DNA of 64,000 nucleotides from RYN-230 sp963720645 (GCA_963720645.1 CAVRFX010000021.1:186001-250000); one strand, 5' to 3'. Positions 34,084 to 42,494 are shown, counted from the first letter of the stretch. The notes: generated by a model from the sequence alone, not told the origin. A program made the numbers and translations.

Positions 34084-35394
34084 ATGGTCGTGCAGGTCGC
34101 CATGTCCGGGCCGTATCAGTTCGTGTACCCCGGCGGTGCCCTCGCGCTGGAGAACGTGCTGGTGGCCACCGCCGCGACGCTGGGCTTCGAGCACGGGATG
34201 GCCGCGGTGATCCGGACCGGGCTGCGGGCGCAGCGCCGCATGCGCCGGGTCGGCCGGGAACTGCCGCTGATCCGCGCCTACCCGCCGGCCCTGGGCGGCC
34301 GGGTGCCCTGGCTGGAGGAGTGGCTGACCCACCCGGGCCGCGACGACCCGTACTGGGCCGGCCTGCAGGTCCCTCCCGGCGCCATGGCGCCCGTTCCCGT
34401 CAGCCTGCTCACCGGCTGGTGGGACGCCTGCCTGGTCCCGGTCCTGGAGGAGTACGGCCGGCTGCGCGCGGCCGGCTGTCCGGTGCGGCTGGTCATCGGC
34501 CCGTGGACGCACGCGTCAGCGTTCAGCAAGGCCCTTCCCGTCGTCCTGGGCGAGGCGCTGAGCTGGCTGCAGGCTTACACCGGTGACGGTGAAAGCCACG
34601 ACCTCCGCAACGAAGACCACCCCGTGCGGGTGTACATCGAAGGCGCCGGGGGGTGGCGGGACCTGGCGGACTGGCCGCCGCCGGGGCTGATCCCCCAGGC
34701 CTGGTACCCCGGCGCCGGGGGCAGCCTGACCCCCCAGCCGCCCGCCCAGGCGGGGATCTCCGCGTTCCGCTACGACCCGGCGGACCCGACCCCGTCGGTC
34801 GGCGGCCCCTTGCTGACCAGCAAGGCGGGAGCTGCGGACAACCGGGCCCTGGAAGCCCGGCCCGACGTGCTGGTGTTCACCAGCGCACCGCTGGCCGCGC
34901 CGCTCGACGTGGTCGGTCCGGTCAGCGCCCGGATCCGGGTCCGGGCCTCGGGCAGGCACTTCGACCTCTTCGCCCGGCTGTGTGACGTGGACCCGCGGGG
35001 GCGTTCACGCAACGTGTGCGACGGCATCGTGCGGTGCGACGTGGTCACCCCTGACCCGGTCACCCCGGACCCGGTCACCCCGGACCCGGTCACGCCGGTG
35101 ACCGTGCCGATGAGCGGGGCCGCCCACCGGTTCCCGGCCGGGCACCGGCTGCGGCTCCAGGTCTCCGGCGGGGCGCATCCCCGGTTCGCCCGCAACACCG
35201 GCTCCGGTGAGCCGCCGGCCACGGCGACCCGGCTTGTCGTGGTGGACCTGCAAATCCTGCACGAGGCCGCTGACCCCTGCACGTTGCTGCTTCCCGTGCT
35301 GTCCGCACGTAGCGATCCGGGGGACGGTAGTGGGACACTGGGCCGTCACCACACGAGCCGGAGTCCCGATGCCCAGCCCCGTGCCGCAGGATGA
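34084..35394 (+). CDS. CocE/NonD-family hydrolase lacking its N-terminal catalytic part
   Basis: Homology starts at about 34060 with PPELRAMVVQVAMSGPYQFV, which in full-length CocE/X-Pro dipeptidyl-peptidase S15 enzymes comes after the Ser nucleophile. The first ~170 residues, including the GxSxxG elbow, are absent. Present are LLTGWWDACLVPVLEEYG (Asp region), LVIGPWTHASAFSKAL (catalytic His region) and the C-terminal jelly-roll (FTSAPLAAPLDVVGPVSARI). A 15-bp repeat inserts TPDPVTPDPVTPDPVT near residue 325. The tail runs 26 bases into the next gene. Without the Ser it should be inactive. Confidence 0.75.
   Translation: MVVQVAMSGPYQFVYPGGALALENVLVATAATLGFEHGMAAVIRTGLRAQRRMRRVGRELPLIRAYPPALGGRVPWLEEWLTHPGRDDPYWAGLQVPPGAMAPVPVSLLTGWWDACLVPVLEEYGRLRAAGCPVRLVIGPWTHASAFSKALPVVLGEALSWLQAYTGDGESHDLRNEDHPVRVYIEGAGGWRDLADWPPPGLIPQAWYPGAGGSLTPQPPAQAGISAFRYDPADPTPSVGGPLLTSKAGAADNRALEARPDVLVFTSAPLAAPLDVVGPVSARIRVRASGRHFDLFARLCDVDPRGRSRNVCDGIVRCDVVTPDPVTPDPVTPDPVTPVTVPMSGAAHRFPAGHRLRLQVSGGAHPRFARNTGSGEPPATATRLVVVDLQILHEAADPCTLLLPVLSARSDPGDGSGTLGRHHTSRSPDAQPRAAG
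35053..35097. repeat. 15-bp tandem repeat inside the CocE-like gene
   Basis: The unit gacccggtcaccccg occurs at 35053, 35068 and, with one change, at 35083. It encodes a Thr-Pro-Asp-Pro-Val repeat in the jelly-roll domain and keeps the frame. Confidence 0.8.
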
Positions 35395-36286
35395 ACCCGT
35401 ACCGACCACCAGGCCTGACGACCCGGCGGACGGGGGCCCGACCGCGCTGCGCATCGCGCTCGGCAGCCAGCTGCGGCGCCTGCGCGAGGCCCACGGCATC
35501 ACGTGCGAGGCGGCGGGCGAGGTGATCCGGGCCTCGGCCTCGAAGATCAGCCGGCTGGAGCACGGCCGGGTCAGCATGAAGCAGCGTGACCTCGCCGACC
35601 TGCTCACCCTGTACGGCGTGACCGGGGAGGCGGAGCGGGCCGGCGTGCTGAGGCTGGCCGTGGAGGCCGCCCGCCGGGGATGGTGGCACCAGTACGGGGA
35701 AGTCCTGCCCGGCTGGTTCGAGTTCTACGTGGGGCTGGAGGCGGCCGCGTCCCGGATCCGCACCTACGAGGTGCAGTTCGTGCCCGGCCTGCTGCAGACC
35801 CCGGAGTACGCGCGCGCGGTGATCCGGGGTGGCCACCTGGCCGCCCCGGACGAGGAGATCAGCCGGCGGGTGGCCCTGCGGATGAAGCGCCAGCAGATCC
35901 TGTCCCGGCCCGACACGCGGGCGCCGAAACTGTGGGCCGTGGTGGACGAGACCGCGCTGCGCCGCAGGCAGGGTGGTCCCGGGGTGATGGAAGCCCAGCT
36001 GGAGCGGCTCATCGAGCTGGCCGCCCAGCCGAACATCGCGCTGTACGTGGTGCCGCTGCGCAGCGGGTACCACGCCGCAGCGGCCGGGTCGTTCAGCATC
36101 CTGCGCTTCGCCGCGCCGGAACTGCCCGACGTGGTCTACCTGGAGCAGCTGACCAGCGCCCTGTACCTGGACAAGCGGCGCGACGTCGATCACTACTCCG
36201 CGGTCATGGACCAGCTCTGCGTGCGGGCCGAGCGGGGGACGCCCACCACGGAGGTGCTCGCGCGTCTCCGGGACCAGCTGGGCTGA
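35369..36286 (+). CDS. XRE-family regulator with DUF5753 domain
   Basis: WhiJ-type regulator. The HTH (residues ~28-85) has LGSQLRRLREAHGITCEAAG and SASKISRLEHGRVSMKQRDL. The C-terminal DUF5753 domain shows RGWWHQYGEVLPGWFEFYVG, FVPGLLQTPEYARAVI, RMKRQQILSRPD and IALYVVPLRSGYHAA. The ATG at 35369 is used because homology begins soon after and it has GGAG upstream. It is followed by a small coiled-coil protein gene rather than DUF397. Paralogue of the protein at 37138. Such regulators act in development and antibiotic control in streptomycetes. Confidence 0.87.
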   Translation: MPSPVPQDEPVPTTRPDDPADGGPTALRIALGSQLRRLREAHGITCEAAGEVIRASASKISRLEHGRVSMKQRDLADLLTLYGVTGEAERAGVLRLAVEAARRGWWHQYGEVLPGWFEFYVGLEAAASRIRTYEVQFVPGLLQTPEYARAVIRGGHLAAPDEEISRRVALRMKRQQILSRPDTRAPKLWAVVDETALRRRQGGPGVMEAQLERLIELAAQPNIALYVVPLRSGYHAAAAGSFSILRFAAPELPDVVYLEQLTSALYLDKRRDVDHYSAVMDQLCVRAERGTPTTEVLARLRDQLG

Positions 36287-36379
36287 CCCGGCGCCGGGAG
36301 CCGGTGCGGCCAATCGGGCCGCCGGTGTCCCGGGAACGCCTTAAGCTCGATTGTCGGTAGCCAGGGCCGGAGGCGAGCG

Positions 36380-36718
36380 GTGCACGAATTCGACGAGATC
36401 CGTCAGCGGCTGGAGAGCCTCGAGGTGCAGGTCTCCGCGCTGGCCGAGGCGCAGAACGACGGCCTGCGGGCCGCCAGCCTGTTCGCGATGGTGGACCGGG
36501 ACGTGGCCGACCTGAGCACCGCGTTCGGCACGCAGCGCCAGCTGCTCCAGGCCCTCCGCGACGACCAGGTCGGGCAGAGCCACAGCCTGGCCGAGCATGG
36601 CCAGGCCCTGGACGGGATCATTGCCACGCTGCGGGTGATTCATGACGCCCAGCTCAAGCAGAGCCGACACCTGGCCGAGTACGGCCGGGTCCTGGCCCGG
36701 ATCGACCAGGGGCACTGA
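36380..36718 (+). CDS. Small coiled-coil hypothetical protein
   Basis: 112 residues from GTG 36380 (HEFDEIRQRLESLEVQVSAL). Heptad spacing of Leu/Val/Ile and abundance of Gln, Glu and Arg predict a near-continuous coiled coil; a repeated motif Q-S/R-H-S/H-LAEHG/YG occurs at GQSHSLAEHGQAL and KQSRHLAEYGRVL. No catalytic motif. It lies 93 bases after the XRE/DUF5753 gene and may be its partner, but the function is unknown. Confidence 0.65.
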   Translation: MHEFDEIRQRLESLEVQVSALAEAQNDGLRAASLFAMVDRDVADLSTAFGTQRQLLQALRDDQVGQSHSLAEHGQALDGIIATLRVIHDAQLKQSRHLAEYGRVLARIDQGH

Positions 36719-36784
36719 TTCCCCGGGGCGTCGATCCGGGGAACTGATCTTGCGGGCACGTGCGGCCGGCGGGCCACGTGCGGC

Positions 36785-36825
36785 CGCGGGCCTGGACCAG
36801 GTCCAGGACCTGGTCCAGGCCCGCG
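36785..36825. terminator. 41-bp perfect palindrome between convergent genes
   Basis: Twenty bases on each side of A36805 are exact complements (CGCGGGCCTGGACCAGGTCC then its mirror). It lies between the ends of the coiled-coil gene and the leftward DUF397 gene, so a bidirectional terminator is the simplest role. A second imperfect hairpin (CTCCGCCGGCGGG/CCCGCCGGGCGGAG) follows at 36833-36862 over the DUF397 gene end. Confidence 0.75.
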
Positions 36826-36845
36826 AGGCCTGCTCCGCCGGCGGG

Positions 36846-37061
36846 TTACCCGCCGGGCGGAGCCTGCCTGAGGCCGGCGAGGAAGCCGGCCCAGGCGGCC
36901 TGGCTGAACACGAGCGTGCCGTCCTGCCTGGCCTTGGAGTCGCGCACCACGACTACTCCCGGCAGGTTCCGGGCGACTTCGACGCACTGGCCGCCATTGC
37001 CGCCGCTATGACTGCTCGTACGCCAATTGGCACGGGACAGGTCGATGCCTGAGGGGGTCAT
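36846..37061 (-). CDS. DUF397 domain protein
   Basis: 71-residue DUF397 protein: LSRANWRTSSHSGGNGGQCV then EVARNLPGVVVVRDSK, ending in the usual W-x-x-F-L pattern (AWAGFLAGLR). ATG 37061 has AAAGGAGG 6 bases upstream. It is 76 bases downstream of the XRE/DUF5753 gene in the same direction, the standard WhiJ-type pairing in which the small acidic-type partner antagonises or modulates the DNA-binding protein. Confidence 0.9.
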   Translation of the reverse strand: MTPSGIDLSRANWRTSSHSGGNGGQCVEVARNLPGVVVVRDSKARQDGTLVFSQAAWAGFLAGLRQAPPGG

Positions 37062-37137
37062 CCCGCACCTCCTTTGCGTTGTCTCGGTCACTGCTTACCC
37101 GATCACTTCTTACTAGGTTTATTAGTTCATACTATAA

Positions 37138-37995
37138 TTAGTTGAATCCCCTGGCCACCTGCGCAATCAGGTCGATGGATTGGCCCGTGCCGAGCGCTTC
37201 GGCACGGAGGTGATCGAACACGACTGTATAGCGCCGGACCTCGTCTGCATTCTCCAGGAAAAGACTGCCGGTAAGGTGCTCCAGGTAGACGACGGCAGGA
37301 TCCGCGGCCTGCGGGAATTCCAGAATAGTGAACGGGCTGATGGGCTGCACCTGGGCCGCCGCCCGCAATGGCAGGACCTGCAGCGTCACGTTGGGCTGCC
37401 CGGCCACGTCGATGAGCCGGCCCAGCTGGGTGCGCATCACGTCCGGGCCGCCGACCTGGGCCCGCAGCACGTTCTCGCTGAGCACCATCCACAGGTCGGG
37501 CGGGTCCTGCTGGTCGAGGGTGGCCTGGCGGTCCATCCGCAGCGCCACCTGCCGGTCGATGTCCTCGGCCGGGCCCGCGGTCGGTGCGGTGCGCAGCACG
37601 GCCCGGGCGTATTCCTTGGTCTGCAGCAGGCCGGGCACGACCATGCACTGGAAGTCACGCAGCGCCGCGGCCTCGGATTCCAGGCCGATGTAGGGCTCGA
37701 ACCAGGTGGGCAGCACCCGGCCGTACGTGTGCCACCAGCCCTTGCGCCGGGCCTCGCGGGCCAGCTGGACGAGCGCGTCGGCTTCGTCGCCGAGGACGCC
37801 GTAGATCTCCAGCAGCTCCCGGACATCGCCCGGGCGGACGCTGATCCGGCCGGTCTCCATCCGGCTGATCCGGGTCCCCGAGCAGTCGAGCCGCTGCCCG
37901 ACGTCTTCGCAGGTTAAGCGGGCTTGCTCACGCAGCCGCCGGAGCTCGATGCCGAGCCGTTTGCGCCGGACCGTAGGACTGGGACTCGCGGCCAT
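37138..37995 (-). CDS. XRE-family regulator with DUF5753 domain (WhiJ-like)
   Basis: The HTH is LGIELRRLREQARLTCEDVG and CSGTRISRMETGRISVRPGD, followed by DUF5753: KGWWHTYGRVLPTWFEPYIG, VVPGLLQTKEYARAVL, ALRMDRQATLDQQDPPD and LQVLPLRAAAQVQPISPF. ATG 37995 is chosen because GGAGG lies 9 bases upstream; an in-frame ATG 27 bases earlier lacks one. It pairs with DUF397 downstream and is divergent from an anti-sigma-type ATPase gene, a three-gene module common in streptomycetes and relatives that links to development and secondary metabolism. Confidence 0.9.
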   Translation of the reverse strand: MAASPSPTVRRKRLGIELRRLREQARLTCEDVGQRLDCSGTRISRMETGRISVRPGDVRELLEIYGVLGDEADALVQLAREARRKGWWHTYGRVLPTWFEPYIGLESEAAALRDFQCMVVPGLLQTKEYARAVLRTAPTAGPAEDIDRQVALRMDRQATLDQQDPPDLWMVLSENVLRAQVGGPDVMRTQLGRLIDVAGQPNVTLQVLPLRAAAQVQPISPFTILEFPQAADPAVVYLEHLTGSLFLENADEVRRYTVVFDHLRAEALGTGQSIDLIAQVARGFN

Positions 37996-38040
37996 GGTGC
38001 CATGCCTCCGGGTCTGGGCCATGGTGCGGGCGGGTTCCGC

Positions 38041-38146
38041 ACGATAGAATGGGGAATCGCATAATACGGTTAAGCATCTTGCACAACGGCGTGGCTTGAT
38101 GCATGCTGGGGCACAATGCTGCGATGCATGATACGCGCCCGCTCTC
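38041..38146. promoter_or_regulatory. AT-rich divergent promoter region with repeated GATGCATG
   Basis: This stretch between the XRE gene and the ATPase gene is far less GC-rich than its surroundings. GATGCATG occurs at 38098-38105 and 38123-38130, 25 bp apart (about 2.5 turns), suggesting a regulator site. TATTAT on the minus strand near 38060 could be a -10 element for the XRE gene. Confidence 0.45.
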
Positions 38147-38962
38147 GTGGGGTGCCGGTACTTGACCGCTGAGGTATCCGACTCCGGCGAGGTGATCCGC
38201 GAGATGCCCCGGACGGGTACGGGCCCATTCCCGGCACAGCGTTCCGGCTTCTCTTTTCCCGCTGGCCCGCACGGACTCGCGGTCCGCGACACCCAGTTCA
38301 GCACGCCCGCCCGCGGTCACTTCTATGGGCCGCCCGCGACCGGCCAGCACCGTGCGTCCGGGCAGTACAGCCTGGGCAGCTACCACGGCCCGGTCGCCGC
38401 CCCGGCCCAGGACGGCCCGGCCCAGAACCACCTGCAGAACGGCCTGGCCCAGGACAGCCGGACCCAGGACGACCGGACCCAGGATGAGCCGGGCCGGCCT
38501 GCGCAGTGGCCGTTCCAGTCCCGGCTGGAACTGGGCCCGCTGCCCGGCGCGGTGCCATGCGCCCGGCTGCACGCCCGGCTGGTGCTCACCGAGTGGGGGC
38601 AGGCCGGCCTGGACGACAGCGTGGAACTCATCGTCTCGGAGCTGATGACCAACGCGCTGCGCGCCTCCACCGACACGGTCGCGGGACGGCCCGGTTACGG
38701 CGCCGACGGGCGGCAGCAGCCGCTGGGGCTGCGGCTCGCGTCCGACCGGCGGCAGGTGCTGGTCGAAGTCTGGGACGGGGTCACCGCGCCGCCGGTGCCC
38801 GGCCAGGTCAGCCAGGACGGCGAAACCGGCCGCGGCCTTTTAATGGTGGAGGCGGTCAGCAGCCGCTGGGGTTACTACTACCCGGCCCGCCAGCCACCGG
38901 GGACCGCGCCGGACGAGCGGGCCGTCAAGGTCGTCTGGGCCCTGATCCGGCCCGGGTCATGA
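38147..38962 (+). CDS. Anti-sigma-type ATP-binding protein (HATPase domain)
   Basis: HATPase_c/GHKL domain protein like those paired with WhiJ regulators. The C-terminal ~140 residues carry ARLHARLVLTEWGQAG, the N-box VELIVSELMTNALRAS, VEVWDGVTAPP (G1-like) and GETGRGLLMVEAVSSRWGYY (G2). The N-terminal ~110 residues are a disordered Gln/Asp/Pro-rich segment with repeats such as QDDRTQDE. The start is uncertain (GTG 38147 or TTG 38162). It is divergent from the XRE/DUF397 pair. Such proteins resemble RsbW-type anti-sigma kinases; the partner is unknown. Confidence 0.8.
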   Translation: MGCRYLTAEVSDSGEVIREMPRTGTGPFPAQRSGFSFPAGPHGLAVRDTQFSTPARGHFYGPPATGQHRASGQYSLGSYHGPVAAPAQDGPAQNHLQNGLAQDSRTQDDRTQDEPGRPAQWPFQSRLELGPLPGAVPCARLHARLVLTEWGQAGLDDSVELIVSELMTNALRASTDTVAGRPGYGADGRQQPLGLRLASDRRQVLVEVWDGVTAPPVPGQVSQDGETGRGLLMVEAVSSRWGYYYPARQPPGTAPDERAVKVVWALIRPGS

Positions 38963-40576
38963 CCGGCCTGTAAGCCGTTCCCGGCGGTCACGCACGGCCA
39001 GCACCGCGTTCCAGCGGGCCGCGCCGGCCAGGTCACGGGCCCGTTCCGCGAGCGTGTTGTCCGGCCGGGCCGCACTGTCGGCGATGGCCCGGTCCAGGTC
39101 ATGCCCGCTGCGCTGGAGCACCGTGTCGAAATCACGCCGCATCGGCTCCAGCAGGCCGTAACCGAACGACCGGTACAGGCGCGGGTAGCACGGCTTGAAC
39201 AGCCGGGCCCGCTCATGCAGCCCCGAGGAGTAGGACATCATGTCCTTCGGGCGGCTCCTGATGTAGTCCGGCAGCAGGTCCGCGAACGCCTCCCGCAGGA
39301 TCCATTTGTCCTGCCCGTCCCGCTGCTTGAACTCCCGCGGTATCCGCATCGCCAGTTCCACCAGGGACAGGTCCAGGAATGGCACCCGCAGCTCGGTGCC
39401 GTGGCCCATGCTCGCCCGGTCCAGGCGCTGCAGCTCGGTCCGGCACAGGTTGCGGATCTTGTGCTGGAACAGCCTGCGGGCCTGCCCGGGACTGGCCCGG
39501 AAGTACATCGGGTAGCCGCCGAACAGCTCGTCTGATCCGTCCCCCGACAGCACGACCTTGACGCCCAGCTGGTGGATGCGCCGGAACAGCGGGACCGAGA
39601 CCACCTCGTTGATGATGTCGCCGTACTCGGTCAGCTCGCCCAGCCGGATGGCCTCCCGGATGTCGCCCAGCCGGATGTCCCGCGGCCGGACCTCGATCAC
39701 CTCGTGCGGCACGCCCAGCTCGGCGGTCAGGCGGCGCGCGTAGGCCAGGTCCTCGCTGGCGGGGGCGCCGATCGTGAACGCCACGCAGTCCGGGTGCATC
39801 TCGCGGACGTGCAGCAGCGTGAGGGTGCTGTCCAGCCCGCCGGAGAGGATCACCCCGACGGTCAGGCCGGTGTCCACCCGCACCCGGATGCTGTCCTCCA
39901 GCGCGGCCCGGACGAGCTTGGCGGCCTCGTCGGGATCGGTGACCGGCGGCTGGTCGTCACCGAGCCGGAGCAGGTCCACGTAGGGCTCCAGGGCCGGCCC
40001 GGTGGCTGCGCCGGGGCAGCCGGCCGGGGCCCAGCCGCCCTCGGCCCAGCCATGATGGCCCGGCGGGACCTCGCTGACCGGGGCTCCGAGCCCGGTGAGC
40101 GCCTTGATCTCGGACGCCACGTGCAGGCAGCCGTCCCGGCGGGACCAGTACAGCGGCTTGACCCCGAGCGGGTCGCGGGCCAGATAGACGCGGTCGGCCG
40201 CGGTGTCGGCCAGGGCGAACGCGAACTCGCCGCGCAGCCGGCTGACCGCGCCCGCGCCCCACTCGAGGAAGGCCTCCAGCACGACCTCGGTGTCGCTGTC
40301 GGTGCGCAGCTGATGGCCCAGGCTGGTCAGCTCGGCCTGGAGGAGCCGGTAGTTGAAGACCTCGCCGTTGTAGCAGAGCACCCACCGGCCGTCGGCGGAG
40401 GTGAAGGGCTGGATCGCCCGCTCGGCGTCCACGATGCGCAGCCGCTGGGTGCCCGCCAGCAGGCGCCCGGTCAGCAGGGTCTCCTCCACCTCGCCGCGCG
40501 GCGCCAGGGAGCCGATCATCTGGCGGAAGGTCTCCCGGTCCGGGCGCGGCCCGAGGATGAGGGCGATGCCGCACAC
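38957..40576 (-). CDS. asnB: Glutamine-dependent asparagine synthase-family amidotransferase
   Basis: Class-II glutamine amidotransferase plus ATP-dependent synthetase. Cys2 is the nucleophile (CGIALILGP), with YNGEVFNYRLL and SDTEVVLEAFLEWG completing the glutaminase site. The usual HRGPD is replaced by APRGEVEE. The synthetase PP-loop is VILSGGLDSTLTLLHV, with VLSGDGSDELFGGYP and HGTELRVPFLDLSLVE. It transfers ammonia from Gln to an activated carboxylate: Asp, or in LtsA/AsnB-type enzymes a peptidoglycan acid. It begins 4 bases after the end of an M15-like peptidase gene, so the two form an operon. The C-terminus overlaps the ATPase gene by 6 bases. Confidence 0.88.
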   Translation of the reverse strand: MCGIALILGPRPDRETFRQMIGSLAPRGEVEETLLTGRLLAGTQRLRIVDAERAIQPFTSADGRWVLCYNGEVFNYRLLQAELTSLGHQLRTDSDTEVVLEAFLEWGAGAVSRLRGEFAFALADTAADRVYLARDPLGVKPLYWSRRDGCLHVASEIKALTGLGAPVSEVPPGHHGWAEGGWAPAGCPGAATGPALEPYVDLLRLGDDQPPVTDPDEAAKLVRAALEDSIRVRVDTGLTVGVILSGGLDSTLTLLHVREMHPDCVAFTIGAPASEDLAYARRLTAELGVPHEVIEVRPRDIRLGDIREAIRLGELTEYGDIINEVVSVPLFRRIHQLGVKVVLSGDGSDELFGGYPMYFRASPGQARRLFQHKIRNLCRTELQRLDRASMGHGTELRVPFLDLSLVELAMRIPREFKQRDGQDKWILREAFADLLPDYIRSRPKDMMSYSSGLHERARLFKPCYPRLYRSFGYGLLEPMRRDFDTVLQRSGHDLDRAIADSAARPDNTLAERARDLAGAARWNAVLAVRDRRERLTGRS

Positions 40577-40580
40577 GGCG

Positions 40581-41453
40581 TCAGGCCCGGGGGTCTGGCG
40601 CGCTGGCGGCGACGGCGGCCGGGCTCAGGCACAGATGCCAGGTCTGCCCCTCGTCGATCGCGTTGACCTCACCCGCCTGCTGGCGCTCCCGCAGCAGCCC
40701 TTCCAGGACCCCGGCCGCGCCGAAGCGGCGGAACCAGGACATCTCGATGTCCATGGCGTATCCGGCGCAGTGCGCGCTGGGCAGCGTGGCCGTGTACCCC
40801 AGGGCGCGCAGCCGGCGCTGCTGCTCGATGCTCCGGGCCAGGCTGGTGACCCACAGCGGGGGCGCTCCCGGCGCGGCGGCGGCGAAGTCGATGGCCAGCT
40901 GGTTGAGCAGGGTCAGCGCTTCCCGCCGGGCCCGGGCGAAGCGCAGGCCCGCGGTGCGGGGGGTACGGTCGGGCCGCAGCCGGCGGTCGGCCGCGCGGAC
41001 CGCGCGGACCGGCAGCGTCCGAGCCTGCCGGCGGTAGCGGAAATGCAGTTCCCCGGCGCGGCGCAGCGGCTCGAGATCGACGAGCTCAGCCGAGTGGAGC
41101 AGATCCGGATCCGTCACGAATGCCCGGGCGGATCCCCACCACATGACGTCGATCAGGGCGGACAGGTGAATCCGGATATGGGCCACCAGATCGGCTGCGC
41201 AATTGCGGTCGCCGGGCTGGTAATGGCGGACCTCGCGGAGCAGCCGGCCAGCGGCCGCGGGACGGCCTTCGGGGCTGGCCGCCAGTACGGCGGCGAACTC
41301 CGGCTCGGCCAGCCGTTCGGTCAGGACCTTTTCCGCCTTGGCGAGATCGGCCGGGCCGGTATGGGCGGCGATCTCGATGAGCAGATCGGCGACGGCGTCC
41401 CGGTACCGGGCCAGGTCCGGTCCGGTATAGGGCGCGGTTCCGTGAGCATGCAT
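40581..41453 (-). CDS. M15/VanY-like metallopeptidase-domain protein
   Basis: 290-residue protein. The C-terminal third shows PSAHCAGYAMDIEMSWFRRF and GQTWHLCLSP, matching the zinc ligands of D,D-peptidases of the M15/VanX-VanY group (SxHxxGxAxD and W-H). The N-terminal two thirds are helical and Arg/Leu-rich, with no known domain. No signal peptide is evident at ATG 41453. It is first in a two-gene operon with the amidotransferase gene. Peptidoglycan or peptide processing linked to amidation is a reasonable inference. No ribosome site precedes the ATG, so a leaderless message or another start is possible. Confidence 0.65.
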   Translation of the reverse strand: MHAHGTAPYTGPDLARYRDAVADLLIEIAAHTGPADLAKAEKVLTERLAEPEFAAVLAASPEGRPAAAGRLLREVRHYQPGDRNCAADLVAHIRIHLSALIDVMWWGSARAFVTDPDLLHSAELVDLEPLRRAGELHFRYRRQARTLPVRAVRAADRRLRPDRTPRTAGLRFARARREALTLLNQLAIDFAAAAPGAPPLWVTSLARSIEQQRRLRALGYTATLPSAHCAGYAMDIEMSWFRRFGAAGVLEGLLRERQQAGEVNAIDEGQTWHLCLSPAAVAASAPDPRA

Positions 41454-41632
41454 TGACGAAGAGTAACACGCCAATAACACTAAGTAACGACAGGCATCGG
41501 GGCGTTGAGGGTCATGATGAGCCGCCCGGGTGCGGTTAGCCCGGGACTTCCCGGGCAGCCGGGAACGTTGGCACGAGCAGAGCACCGGCGCGTGGCTCGC
41601 CGGTCCCGCGCCCCCAGCCTGAAGGAGTGACA

Positions 41633-42049
41633 GTGGCGGAAGCCGAGGATTGGAACAGCAAGATCATCGCCGAGTTCCGGGCCAACGGGGGCAAGGTCGG
41701 CGGCCCGTTCGAGGGGGCACCCCTGCTGCTGCTGCACACGGTCGGGGCGAAGACCGGCCAGCCCCGGGTGACCCCGGTGATGTACCAGGACATCGGGGAC
41801 GGGGTGGCGGTGTTCGCGTCCAAGGCGGGCGCCCCGACCAACCCGGCCTGGTACCACAACCTGCTGGCCAATCCCCGGGTCAGCGCGGAGATCGGCGCCG
41901 ACACGGTCGACCTGGTCGCGCGGGTGGCCGACAATGCGGAGCGGGAGCGTATCTGGGAGGCGCAGAAGGCCGCCTACCCGGGTTTCGCGGACTACGAGAC
42001 CAAGACGACCCGCCAGATCCCCGTGGTTATCCTGGAGCCCGCTCAGTAG
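41633..42049 (+). CDS. Nitroreductase/F420-dependent quinone reductase-family protein (DUF385/DDN)
   Basis: About 138 residues of the deazaflavin-dependent nitroreductase family. Motifs: APLLLLHTVGAKTGQPRVTP (F420 phosphate-binding KTG), VFASKAGAPTNPAWYHNLLA (conserved AxxxG...NPxWYxN) and TTRQIPVVILEP. GTG 41633 is chosen, as GAAGGAG lies 6 bases upstream; the earlier in-frame GTG 41627 overlaps it. These enzymes reduce quinones or nitro compounds using F420H2. It converges with a paralogue at 42027. Confidence 0.87.
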   Translation: MAEAEDWNSKIIAEFRANGGKVGGPFEGAPLLLLHTVGAKTGQPRVTPVMYQDIGDGVAVFASKAGAPTNPAWYHNLLANPRVSAEIGADTVDLVARVADNAERERIWEAQKAAYPGFADYETKTTRQIPVVILEPAQ

Positions 42050-42494
42050 CAGGCGGCGCGCCAGGATCAGCAGGAGGCGGCGGGCCAGGAGTGATGACCA
42101 TGACGGGGATCTTCCGGCTGGTCTTGGCCTGGTACCGGTCGTACCGGCCGTGGTTGGCCTCGTTGACCAGCCGCCACAGCCGCGGATAGCCGGGGTCGCC
42201 GGGAGGTACCACCCGGGCCATGCCCGGCATCCGCAGCGGCCCGTCCTGGAGTTGCACCTCCGGGCGGGCTTCCGCGTTGTACAGCCAGCCCGGAGACCGG
42301 TCCGAGCCGTTGTTGGACGCGACGAACACGTAGTCGGCGCCGTCCCGGGCGTAGACGAGCGGCACGGTGCGGGCCTGGCCGGTCCTCCGCCCGGTGGTCT
42401 GCAGCAGGGCGCACCGCGCGCCGCCGGGCAGCCGGTGGCCGACGCGCCCCCCGGTCCGCTCGTACAGCCAGCGGTGAACGATCAACGGGTTCAT
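42027..42494 (-). CDS. Nitroreductase/F420-dependent quinone reductase-family protein (paralogue)
   Basis: 155 residues, same family: ARCALLQTTGRRTGQARTVP, YVFVASNNGSDRSPGWLYNA and TSRKIPVMVITP. ATG 42494 begins NPLIVHRWLYERTGG, the family N-terminus. The last residues, Pro/Ala-rich, overlap the convergent paralogue by 23 bases. Having two family members facing each other suggests local duplication followed by divergence, though their identity is low by eye. Confidence 0.85.
   Translation of the reverse strand: MNPLIVHRWLYERTGGRVGHRLPGGARCALLQTTGRRTGQARTVPLVYARDGADYVFVASNNGSDRSPGWLYNAEARPEVQLQDGPLRMPGMARVVPPGDPGYPRLWRLVNEANHGRYDRYQAKTSRKIPVMVITPGPPPPADPGAPPATERAPG

Noticed and set aside
34084..35394. 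Intact CocE esterase
   Set aside because: The N-terminal region with the catalytic Ser is missing and sequence of another gene abuts the homology start, so it is treated as truncated.
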